A DNA stretch of 64,000 nt from Kappaphycus alvarezii. Lineage: Eukaryota > Rhodophyta > Florideophyceae > Gigartinales > Solieriaceae. Position 1 is the stretch's first letter; every line of letters begins with the position of its first letter. Below are positions 35,586-45,302 of the stretch, in pieces. A program made the translations under genes and the position numbers. The notes beneath the pieces were generated by a model. The model made no database searches. It was not told where the DNA came from and saw only the letters and a list, made by a program, of their open reading frames with translations. Where the stretch lies: assembly GCA_002205965.3 (NCBI GenBank), contig NADL03000763.1, forward strand, positions 620,001 to 684,000. Reading direction: 5' to 3'.

Positions 35586-37122
35586 ATGGCGTGCGAAGAT
35601 GCTTCGCAAATCAGGGTGCTGTCGCACCACCCAATGCAAACAAGCAGCTTTTCTGTTTGTCAGTTTTGCCCTTCTCCGAGCTCTTTTCTGTATTCGACTG
35701 CGCAGGGGATCCGATTCGCAGGTGTCGTGAAGGATAAATTCGAGAAGGCGCTGCTGGAGAACTTCAGCGACATGGAAGGAGCGACGGATGAAGACCGGCT
35801 GAGGAAGATCAAGAAAGAAACTCGTTTTAACTACCATGACATGCGTTACGTCGAGTATCATGTCATGTTGTCGTCACTTTTGAAGGTTGGCGAGGATGGG
35901 TCAATGTTGAGCATTCTTCTTGCTGGCGTCGGAGCCGATTTTGAAGAGTTGCAAACCAATTTCAGGCAGCGCCAGAGACGAAGTGCACAGAAACCAGAGC
36001 AACAGAAGAGGATTCGGTGTTCCATGGATGAACACCTCAAGAAGGTTGCTGCTCGACTGCAGAGTGTTGCACACATTCTCTTGTCTATTGTATGTCTCTC
36101 CCCAGCGTTTGACCTTCCAGTTCTTCATGTCATGACAACCCTGGGCTGCTTCGTATTTACGGAGTGCATAGAAGACTGGGCAAAATCCGTGGATGTTGAT
36201 TTCTCGGGAAGGTATGGCAGGAAACTTTTGCAAGACTGTGTCCGGGAATTTGATATGGATTTAGTGAAAAGCAACCCCATTTTTTTGCGTAGTGACAGCT
36301 TAGGTAGTAATGGCGTTTCAATAAGAACTCGCTGGAATATGGACACTGCGGCCACCATTGTCAATGAGGTCGTCGGTTTCTTGACATCTGTAACAGACCT
36401 GGTTGTGCCTTCTGATTTATTTTATTCCATGAATAATGTCATGTATTTCGCTACTGTAGTTTACAGGGAGAATTTCCTGGGTTTAATGAAGCAAGCAGTG
36501 AAAGGATTTCAGTAAGAGGGCACAGTTCGTCGATGTGTCTGGGACCACAGGATTGTCTAGTTCAATCATGAATGTCTTGGAGCGTGTGTTACCCCTTTCC
36601 AGTGCGATTTTGGCCACGACCCAAGCGCAGCACGTTTTCGCGGAGATGAATTCGCAGCAACAGGAGGTGGAGGAAATTTCGAAGCTCCATTCCAAGTTGC
36701 GAGGGAACGCCAACAAGACATTGTTTAGGAACAATACATACACTGCCTACACGGAGAGTGGACCTGTGTATTGTGGGCTGTTAGGGCATGCGGGACATGC
36801 CAGAAAGCTATGGCGTCAAATGGCGGTGCTTGCAGATTGCCTCCGCGAGAAATATGACCAGGACTTCCAAAATCTCCTCCCGGTAGAGAAGGAAGAGGGA
36901 AGTTCTGGACCTGAAAAAACCGCGTTGATGACGATGATGGAAGCAATGGACAAGGTGGCTCCAGTGCTTCGTACTTTGCACAAGTTCTGCAGAGGGTTCA
37001 TTGAGGACCTCTTCACACATATTGCTTTCTATGCCATGTATGATTGTATCCACTATCTGACTTGTGTCACTACCCAAACACAATTCCCCGATTTGTTTCA
37101 CCCCTCCAACAAGATTTCTTGA
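35586..37122 (+). pseudogene. Gene 1 of the element, copy B: unknown family, one frameshift
   Basis: From ATG 35586 (MACEDASQIRVL) a frame runs to about 36511, where one extra base shifts it. The correct continuation (KRAQFVDVSGTTGLSS) passes into the frame that ends at 37122. Total about 510 codons. Features: helical N-terminus with DEDRLRKIKKETR, conserved YHDMRYVEYHVMLSSLLKVG, a basic region RQRQRRSAQKPEQQKRIR, a hydrophobic core FDLPVLHVMTTLGC, and a C-terminal helical region with KVAPVLRTLHKFCRGFIEDL. No known domain is recognised. The true start is uncertain because the frame is open upstream to about 35445. The last codons overlap the first palindrome of the middle array. Confidence 0.65.
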
Positions 37123-37343
37123 CTTGTTTCATCCCCGCAACACAATTCCTTAAGTTGTGCCACCCTCCAACATAATCCCCCGGTTTTTGTCACCCCCCGA
37201 CACAACTCCTGTCACAGACTCAACACAGCTCCACGTTTTGTGTCACCTCCTTAACATATCATGATGCCACCTAAACACAACACAGCATCCTTGTGTCACC
37301 GCCCCGACACATCAAGGCATGTTTGTGTCACCGCCCCGACACA
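37063..37343. repeat. Middle palindrome array of copy B
   Basis: Ten 20-bp units start at 37063, 37094, 37125, 37155, 37185, 37208, 37239, 37260, 37292 and 37324, mostly 30-32 bp apart. Two identical units TGTGTC-ACCGCCCC-GACACA lie at 37292 and 37324. Others are decayed forms such as TGTTTC-ATCCCCGC-AACACA. The spacers are C-rich on the plus strand, so the units share a direction. Confidence 0.85.
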
Positions 37344-37549
37344 AGCTCTGTCGATCCCGTGATTGTTCTCGCCGCACAAATACATCCCTCATTGGTTACA
37401 ATCATTATTACTGTGACTTTCAAAACACTCCTTGCTTTCACATAGGGAGGCTACACACCCAAGCTTTCTCACAGTTCTCTCCCTGCACACATCTATTTTC
37501 ACATCTCTTATCATCCCACTCTCTCCCAATACCTGTTGTTTCTAAAAGT

Positions 37550-38061
37550 ATGCTCAGCAACAGACCTGATCCCTATCTAGATGTAGCTTTCGATCATTTT
37601 GCGCTTGACGAACTAGCGAAGTAGTTGAAAATCTCCAAGAAAAAAGCAACTATAAGAAGGTTGATTTCAGGTGCTATGTTCGAGATTAATTCTTGCTTCG
37701 AAGCGAACACGCAACGAAGAAGTTACGGTGACTGGAAACAATTAGCACAAGGCTTCGTTGGAAGAATAGACAGGTGGAAAACGATGTAACAATCCGTGAG
37801 TGGAAACAGAAACACAAGGGCGGATGTGATCACAATTTAATCTGACCTCAACGACGTCCGGGTTTTGTCACTGTGTACAGGGACGATTTCGGTGACGCCT
37901 TCTGCGGAAACTATTCAATTGGATGTACGTAACTTGCTGGTACAGCATCCGAAGCGTGTTCCTACTATTCCCGTCCCCCTTCACGCCACTTTTTGTTGGC
38001 AGGTATATTGAGTCCTCCACTTGGCGCGACGATGGCGACGGAAACTGTGTGAACATTTTCT
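37550..38061 (+). pseudogene. Gene 2 of the element, copy B: small unknown protein, several stops
   Basis: Starts at ATG 37550 with MLSNRPDPYLDVAFDH, matching the copy A start MLSDTPQPALNEAFEK. A stop follows at 37622, then frameshifted remains. The conserved block PGFVTVYRDDFGDAFCGN lies at 37858-37911 and YYSRPP at about 37962-37979, the same spacing as in copy A. It is more decayed than copy A. The two copies together define a small protein family of unknown role. Confidence 0.5.
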
Positions 38062-38116
38062 GATTCAACTGCGTCCCACATGATGATGAAAATGACCAGG
38101 AAAACACCTCTACAAA

Positions 38117-39792
38117 TTAAGAGCTTGTTTCTGCATTTTCTGTAATCCACTTCTTTGCTCTCATACTCCTTTTCAACTCAGCAATTGGAATATCGTCTGG
38201 ACTGGAGGCATCAATAAACCCACTCTCCCCAAGTCTCTCAAACTTTTCGGCAACGAGTTTTCTATCGTGGTACTTATGCTTTATCGCCGTCGTCCTCACC
38301 TTTTCAGGCCAATCCCTCAGTGGCACAAACAAACTCATTCGGGAGCATCCACGCCTCCAATGCTCTATAATCTCACGCCAGTTCCTTACTCTATGCATGA
38401 ACGTGCATTTGGACGCAATTTGATATACAGTCCCGCTCATCCCAGCCAATTTTCCATCGAAAACGACGATCCCCTGTCCGGTTCCCTTGGACTGACCCCC
38501 TATAGATGACCTTCTAACAATAATTGTTCTGGAAGTTGATTCTTTCCACAGTTCTGACAGGTGGTCCGTCTGTGCTGATATGTGTAAGGTGACCATTCCT
38601 CTTCGAGATCTTCAACAGATTCTATGCTTGACCTTACTTCGAGTTCGTTACCACAGTTAAATAGATAACGCGTGTGGCTCTCCTCGTATTTCCATGTCTC
38701 CTCGAGCAGGTACCTAATTATTGTGTTGACGTCATCCGCACTCTCCCATCCCCCCCCCACTTCACTACATGCAAGTTCTATCTTTTGACGCCCGTAAAGT
38801 TTCTATGCTGGGCGCCCCCACACCGGAAGCAATGCATGGTAAATCTGCCAAATTCTTCCTATGCTCAGGTTTTCGGTATGATGTTGCATCTACTAACCCA
38901 GTAGTTAACAGTTTCCATGAATTTTTGCTGATTCACCTTGGATCAAAAACAAATTTGAGTGACTAATTCATCAGCATGCGGGAACAGCGGATCCCCGCTC
39001 TCGAGTGGTCGGGACAGTAAAGATTGATACTTCTTATCCAATGCCCGAACATGAGTGTATGCATGTATACGCGACTCTATCTATTTCTCGTGCACTGCAT
39101 ATTTCTGCCCGTCTGAGTTCTGTTCAATTTTCCTCCCCGTCAATGTCACCTCGACATATGGAATCCGCTGTTCATTGATTTCCTCAAGTTTTAAATTGTC
39201 CAATTTCAACTGAACAAGTTCATCTATGCGAAGCCAAAACGTAAAGAACAAGAACGCCGCCGCATTTATATACGTGTACTGCAGCGATTGAGCCCCGACG
39301 CGAATCTAATGTCGTTGCATACGTTCCATATACCTACACGTAAAAGGGAGAGCTCTCTTGTAGCCAACCTGTTTTTTCAATCGCTTGTAATGGTTCATTC
39401 ACCACCACCTCCAGTAATTTGACAGGTTTTCCTTCGGTCTTCCCTCTGGGAAATGTTCGAAACTTCCCATCCCTTCTAAATTTCCTTTTGTACACACTCG
39501 CAAGTGCTGATCTAATATTCACAACCTCGCCTGGGTCACATCCGGATTCGATTACACTTGTAATAGAATTATTCCATTATCTTTCCCACAATCGCCTTAC
39601 TGTTTTCTCCGGACCCTTCAGGATCGATACATTCCCCCCATCTTGGAGCTCTTTATCCATACAAAAATCCCTAAAATACTTCCACTTCCGTTCATACAAC
39701 AACTTACTGCTTTCCCGAACAAATGAGAGGATTTTCTTTTCCGCTTGGGCCTTTCGGCACTCTGCGCTCACAACATTCCGCTTCTTTGACAT
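38117..39792 (-). pseudogene. Tyrosine recombinase of copy B, broken
   Basis: The N-terminal domain starts at ATG 39792 (MSKKRNVVSAECRKAQAEKK, SKLLYERKWKYFRDFCMD), then IRSALASVYKRKFRRDGKFR and ESSPFYV, a stop, a degraded segment, Box I FTFWLRIDELVQLKLDNL (about 39250-39195) and VEVTLTGRKIEQ. Box II FTMHCFRCGGAQHR (about 38848-38805) keeps the H-x-x-R. Next HVVKWGGGWESADDVNTI and the catalytic Tyr in IIRYLLEETWKYEES. The C-terminal domain (38117-38596) has VRNWREIIEHWRRG and LFVPLRDWPEKVRTTAIKHK. Order and motifs match Crypton-like recombinases. Stops and frameshifts occur between blocks. It converges on gene 2, with the 3' ends about 55 bases apart. Confidence 0.8.
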
Positions 39793-40311
39793 AACAGAAA
39801 TAGCGTAGACGCGGATGCAAGAAAAAAACCCAATTCAGCACGATGGTCACAGGTCCGAAGATGGATTGGGCTGCCTGAATTTCTGACGCAGAAAGCTCGT
39901 TTCGATGGATCAGCCGGTGGAGGCGAGCAGTGTTATGGAAAAGCGAAAACAGAGAGAAGCGATTGGAAGAAATAATGTTGCAGCGGCGGCTTGAGGGGAA
40001 ATGGTCGAGAGAGAGATGGTTGGGAATGCCAGGGACCTGTATTGTGATAACAACAGAAAACAACGTGCTGCAGGCGCGATAGCCGAGAGAAGGTTTGGGG
40101 TAAGTGGATGCCGGGGAGCGGGCGCGGTAGTCGGTAGAGTAGTGGGGGAGGAAGGGATGCTGGAAGGAGGGAACGTGATGAAGCGGGTGACAGGCGCGGT
40201 GAGGGATGGGAGCGGGGAGAAGCTTGAGGCTAGCCGTGATATTGAGATCAACGAGAAACCGGTCAATTTCGTATTATTGCTGTAATCGCTGTAATTTTGT
40301 AAGGCTATGCC

Positions 40312-40536
40312 TGTGTCACCTTGGCGACACAATATGTCGATGGGGTGACACAATATTTCCCAACAACGACGGATGAAATCATCACTGATCCTGTAATCAG
40401 GGCACTTGTAATTTAATGTTGTAACTCAATACCTATGTCTATGTGTTGATACACATTGTGTCACCATGGTACACTGTATCACCCTACTGACACACTGTGT
40501 CACCCCATCGACACATTGTGTCAGAGCGAGGACACA
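40312..40536. repeat. Right palindrome array of copy B
   Basis: 20-bp units start at 40312, 40333, 40436, 40457, 40475, 40496 and 40517. The period is about 21 bp, so neighbouring units abut or slightly overlap. Examples: TGTGTC-ACCTTGGC-GACACA, TATGTC-GATGGGGT-GACACA, TGTGTC-ACCCCATC-GACACA, TGTGTC-AGAGCGAG-GACACA. Confidence 0.85.
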
Positions 40537-41264
40537 CCCTACTGAAACATGACAGTCACCCTATGGCAAACAAGCCGCTCTTTCGGTTTTACTAGTACCC
40601 TGCAGCTTTCATTTTGTAATGTACTTCGCTGTGTTGTTCTCAGTAATATGAACCATATTGCAAACTACGCTCACAATGTTGAAACGTGTTACATGTCTCC
40701 CGAATGATTTATATTCTTGACCCCACGTCTTCGTTGTAAAGGGTCTTCACAACAGTTATCAATGCTTTACCTCTGTTTTGTTTGACTAGCTCTTTTATTA
40801 AAAAAATATTATTTGCTTCAGAGTATTTCATACTGGGCTACATCGATACAACCTCTTTAATGATGCTGAAACTGTTTTTATGAAACTTCCTGCGAACTTC
40901 ATTTGATCCTTTTAATTAGGTAGCAATTATTAGAAAATTCTGACGAAGGGGAAGAGAGCTGCTTCAAAGCAGCTCACCAGGTAACGCAAATTTCCATTAC
41001 TATCACACCATACTGAATATAGTCTCCATTGTGTTAGTTATGTGGAACCTACAAGTGGATGTACTGTGTAGCTCTATTTAAATGGTCAGGTACATAGATC
41101 TAGCATGTCTGCTTTCATAAAGCCCCCGATGCGCCGGACAACTTTGTATCATTTAGCACTAAGTACTACTTATACGAACAAACAGTAGGAATTCATCAAT
41201 TCGATAGCATCTGAATACAAATAGTCCGCACTAGTAGTGCCTATAACTTATGGTAGGTTTGCTC
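40537..41264. other. AT-rich interval, no gene recognised
   Basis: No open frame or motif of note beyond a decayed palindrome just after the copy B array. Likely spacer DNA. Confidence 0.4.
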
Positions 41265-41322
41265 GGTGTCTACTTCTTAAATCGCATTAGCTACTGCTGA
41301 TGCGATTGAGGAAGTAGACACC
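41265..41322 (+). repeat. 23-bp stem hairpin with a 12-base loop
   Basis: Left arm 41265-41287 and right arm 41300-41322 pair at 21 of 23 positions by Watson-Crick pairing plus one G-T. The loop is 41288-41299. Stem ends: GGTGTCTACTTCTT and its partner ...AAGTAGACACC. Function unknown. It could be a foldback element or part of a hairpin RNA. Confidence 0.7.
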
Positions 41323-41383
41323 AGCAGTGCAGGTTAAATACTGTTGCGTCTGCTTTATGTATACGCATCCTTTGAACGGTGCG

Positions 41384-41433
41384 TCTCCGCGGCAATAGCT
41401 ATCTGCATAGCAATGGCTATGGGGATAGCGGAG
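41384..41433 (+). repeat. Second hairpin (GCTATC/GATAGC stem)
   Basis: An inner 14-bp stem (41398-41411 against 41416-41429, 12 of 14 paired) with a 4-base loop, extended outward by TCTCCGC/GCGGAGA. Lies 60 bases after the first hairpin. Confidence 0.6.
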
Positions 41434-41519
41434 ATAGAAGCACGGAGCTATTAATATTTAAGTTCATTTTATTCGGTTCTCGTAGTTTTCCGCAATAATT
41501 CCAAAAGCCAAGCGAAGAT

Positions 41520-41860
41520 GGTTGTTTTAAAAAGGGGGAAAAATGGTTTTGTTTTACTGCGAGTAATGGAACGGTTGGGAGTCCTCTGTATTTGCTCTCC
41601 AGAATAAAGGGGGAAAATGGTTCTCTGGAATACACTGTATACACAATTTCAAGTTGTAGCCTAAGTGTCGCTCAAGACTCCTTCCAACAAACAACTGGCG
41701 TTATTCTGGACGAGTCTCGCCGCGTGACGAGCGAACAATGTTCGCTGCGCATCAGCAATCGGAACGGCTGCCCGTGCGGCAATGCCATTCGCAACCCGGT
41801 TGGCGAAGTCTGGTTTGGCTTACTGCGAGTAATGGAAAGGTTGTTTTAAAAAGTAATGTG
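41520..41860 (+). repeat. Region with short direct repeats
   Basis: GTTGTTTTAAAAAG occurs near 41522 and 41841, and TTACTGCGAGTAATGGAA near 41556 and 41821. A perfect 15-base palindrome GCGAACAATGTTCGC lies at 41731-41745. This suggests a small non-autonomous element or duplicated segment. No gene. Confidence 0.5.
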
Positions 41861-42063
41861 CTGGAGAATGTGCGATCAATGGCCCTGAAAATGCAGCTTT
41901 CATTTTCGCGGCCTCTAAACAACAGCAGATGAGCAAGTAAACAACCGTGACGGCTTCCTTTTATTGAAATCCTTCAAAAATCGCTGCTGTCGGCGCGAGC
42001 AAAGCGCGCGAGGGTGACACGGAGCTTACCAATCAGCGTTTTTTATACAAACAGCCAAAAAAG

Positions 42064-42129
42064 GCCATGTCACGGTAAAAGACAAAAGGCAAGCTTGCGA
42101 GCCTTCGTAACACCTTACCGTAACATGGC
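42064..42129 (+). repeat. Hairpin with 15-bp arms
   Basis: Arms 42064-42078 and 42115-42129 pair at 14 of 15 positions (GCCATGTCACGGTAA with TTACCGTAACATGGC), with an inner AAGGC/GCCTT stem. Just downstream, at 42155-42175, is a TGTACAGTACTGTACGGTACA palindromic cluster. Confidence 0.55.
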
Positions 42130-42175
42130 GCATTATGGTTGTTTGTGCATCTAATGTACAGTACTGTACGGTACA

Positions 42176-45100
42176 TTGCAATTTGTACGAATACATATCA
42201 GCTATCTGACGGAATATACTAGGACACAGCCGCCCACACCTTTCAAATATTAAAGAACCACCCTTTTTCCCCCCCTTTGAAATTTGAAAAGTATGTTTTC
42301 CTGCCGCGAATCGATTAGCAGCGTGTGCAGTACAAACAGGTTCTGCACTGTTAGGAGTTGGCGAGAAGGCTTTGTCGTCTTGAGCGAGTTTAGCGGCAGC
42401 CAACGGGGCTACTGACGCGCGACGGAGGACTGACGACACGTAGGGAGAGCACACAGTGACATCATTGGCAGTCGGTACGGAAGTATGCCCCAAGATGGAG
42501 CCGGAGTTTGGACAAGGATGTAAACAAGGTGTAGGGAAGCAAATTGGGTAAGGGGTACCGTAAGCTGCGTGGGGAGATCGAAGGGCTGAAAGAGGTGGCG
42601 GCCAAAGCATTCCGAATGGCGGTGGGCAATGCCGTAGCCAGAGTACCCGACGATGCCATGGTCGCCTTGCAGGTCCCCAGCAGCGTGGTATTGCGAGCAC
42701 CAGAAAGGGCAGGTGTCATCGACGAAGTGGATATCTAGGGACCTGGCAGAAGGAAGGAAGCGCAGCAAGTAATGCTAATTCCCCAGGAAAGACATGAGAG
42801 TTATAGCAAACGCGATGGAGGGTAGAAGCAATGATGTGATCAGATGGAGGCAGGGTTTCCAAAGAGAAGCGTTCCCAGAAACGATCCACGGCGGCTGACT
42901 GCAGTGCCTGAAACGTATCTGACTTAAAGTCAGAGCAGATGGTGAGTAATTTGCCAGGAGGCGGATACCTGTAGGGGAGCAGAAGGGAGATGAAGGCGAA
43001 GGAAGAAAACCTGGAGAAAAAGCTGTAGGTGCTGACGTTATGGTTGAGAGATCCTTGCGGGGCGATAGGGAACGGCGATGAACAGGCTTGAAGCAAGTGG
43101 CAGGCGGATTTGTGCGTCGGCATCGGGTGTGAACGTGATTGAGACAAGAATAAGCAGCCACTTGGACTTGATCAAAGCAAAGTGCAACGGGTTACGCGGC
43201 AAAGCGGGGTACTAGGCGAAGTAGGTATCGTCACTTGCATTTGGATATCGTAACTTGATGCAGGTGGGAGCGGTTGTGCGCGTTCGGAATGGAGCAGAGA
43301 ATGAGGTTGAGGTCACTGATTCCGAGAGTCTTGCAGAGAGGAGGGATCAAATGTAGTAGTCGGTGCGGAAGGGACGCCGAGGACGTCAAATCCGCCGTTA
43401 TAACAAAGAAGAGTAGAACAATATCAAGGGAGGTGCGGGGTTTGCCATGGACGTGGAGGCCCAAATTGTGTGAGTTTTGACGAGATTGATCGAGAAACTG
43501 AATTTGAGACCTTCTCCCAGTATCCGCAGCGCCGGGAAGACAGGAGGAACGGTGCCAATGAGTGCGCTGTCACCACCCTACCAACCGCAGAAAAAGAGGC
43601 CACATTGAGAGAGCCTCAGGATACGAGTTTAGGTTTTTGGGATTGCCCTATTGGGAAACCCCTCCCCCTCCCATGCATGGGAGCGTGTGGAGATGGTATG
43701 GGCCGAAGAAGGGAAGTCCGACCATATCTCAAAATAATGCCGCACGCCAATAAAGGCGCGAGGGTCGCGAACTAATACAACACTTGATGCCGGAGGAACA
43801 CAGTGAAGACATCGCTGGAGTCCACGGAGACTATGCGATATCCATCCTCAAGGTCATGTTGCTGGGTCAGCATGCGGTTGTCTTGGAAGGTGCCCATGCC
43901 GGCGAGATCCCCGTTGGCAGTTTGCCTCGGGGCTAGGTGATCCCGAGACTCCCCCAGCACAATGAGGAGGAAAGCGTTGGTAGCGAAGAGAAGCAGAGCC
44001 TGGTCGATCGCGATGCGCTAGATTTAATCCAGGTAATGTTGGATTAGCGGTAGCGTTGCCGCGGAGACAAGGGGGGGAGTGGAGTCAGAGAGGTCACAGC
44101 GGGGAAGCCACTGGACGAAGTTGGTGAGGGCGGAGAGACCTGTGAGAGTGGTTTCCGACGTATTGGCAGTCCAAGCGACATTGTAGAGGTGACGGGGAGA
44201 GAAGAAATCAGCTCCGGCAGCTGAAGCAGCACCGAGGGGACGCGTGGCAGGAATGACCTGAGCCTTGAAAACTTCAGGTGGGCAACTCAGAGGAGTGAAA
44301 AGGAGTGGTGGGAGGTGGGGGCACAGTGTAAGGCCGACGTATACGATCACGGGTAATAAAGTCGGAGAGATCGCCCAGGTGTTGAGCACCCGTGCTGTGA
44401 AGAAGCCTCTGTCATTGCACTGGTGAGTTTGGGAGAATGCATGTCACAGTGGTGCAATTGGACAATCTGAGAAAAGTCATTGCTCTCATTTCCAGCAAGT
44501 GAGCGGAAAGCGTCCCCATGCCAGCAGATGTACCATTCCGCGACGCCCGCACAGCGGATGCGGGAGCGGAGGGGTTGTTCTTGGCCTCATCGAGTTCACA
44601 AATGGGGCTCGGAACGAGAATCCAATTGGAGTGCGCGAGAAGGTTGGACATTCACCAACGGGTTTGCAATAGCAGGGTGTTTCGGTAACCACATACTGTA
44701 AATTAATATTTACATTCTGATGTTCCGATGGCTTCGATTCCCGAACTCAGCCCATAGCCGACCCCGGAAATGCGAGGCGTGCATCTGCCGTAATTCGAAC
44801 TCGTGAAGATATCCGCGATTGGAGGCTTGGACCAGTAGGGTTTGGCTCGATGTGGTCTGGATTCGAGCTCTGCGCAGTCGGGCTGCTGCTCCGATATCAC
44901 GCACCCGCCCTTGTTGGTTACACCGTAACGAAGGAAGCCATCTTCGAGGAGATAGTGCCAGCCAAGTGAAACGAATACGATGGAAAACCAAACTCGAACC
45001 AACATACATTCATCGCAAGATCATTTACTGTTGAGCACCCTCTCGCCAGAGAAATCCCTACTAGAGCTCTCACTGGAAACATTGGGAGCAGATCAAATTC

Positions 45101-45233
45101 CATCCATGTTTTTGTCAAAGAAACACTGGACCGCACTCACTCGTCGTTGACAGACGGCTCACACGGTAAGAGCCTTCAGCTGTCACATCTTCACTTCGCA
45201 ATCTACCGCACCTACATGTATACGTTTCAACTG
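42176..45233. other. GC-rich stretch with overlapping open frames, not assigned
   Basis: Several minus-strand open frames of 80-220 codons tile this stretch (for example 42026-42700, 42716-43161, 44024-44389, 44412-44651) but switch frame repeatedly and carry no motif I can name. A decayed gene or retroelement is likely. A single intact gene is not supported. Confidence 0.35.
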
Positions 45234-45277
45234 CCATGAGAGGCAGGTTCACCTTCCATGAGAGGCAGGTTCACCTT
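45234..45277 (+). repeat. 22-bp tandem duplication
   Basis: Two identical copies of a 22-base unit (CCATGAGAGGCAGG plus TTCACCTT) with the start of a third, located just past the stop codon of the SNF2 gene, in its likely 3' untranslated region. Confidence 0.9.
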
Positions 45278-45302
45278 CCATGAGGACACACTGACAGTGG
45301 TC

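Larger units (their letters stand above)
35182..40536 (+). mobile_element. Copy B of the same undescribed tyrosine-recombinase element
   Basis: Same gene order and orientation as copy A: palindromes (35182-35265), gene 1 plus (35586-37122), palindrome array (37063-37343), gene 2 plus (37550-38061), recombinase minus (38117-39792), palindromes (40312-40536). Protein similarity to copy A is clear while DNA similarity is low by eye, so the two copies belong to old, separate lineages of one element type rather than being a recent tandem duplication. Limits are the outer palindromes. True termini are not proven. Confidence 0.6.

Noticed and set aside
30259..40536. CRISPR-like arrays
   Set aside because: The units are themselves palindromes with a short fixed internal spacer. 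Unit spacing is too short for CRISPR spacers, units are imperfect, and the window is eukaryotic with no Cas genes.
42176..44660. A single intact minus-strand host gene
   Set aside because: The frame switches many times and no motif is recognisable.
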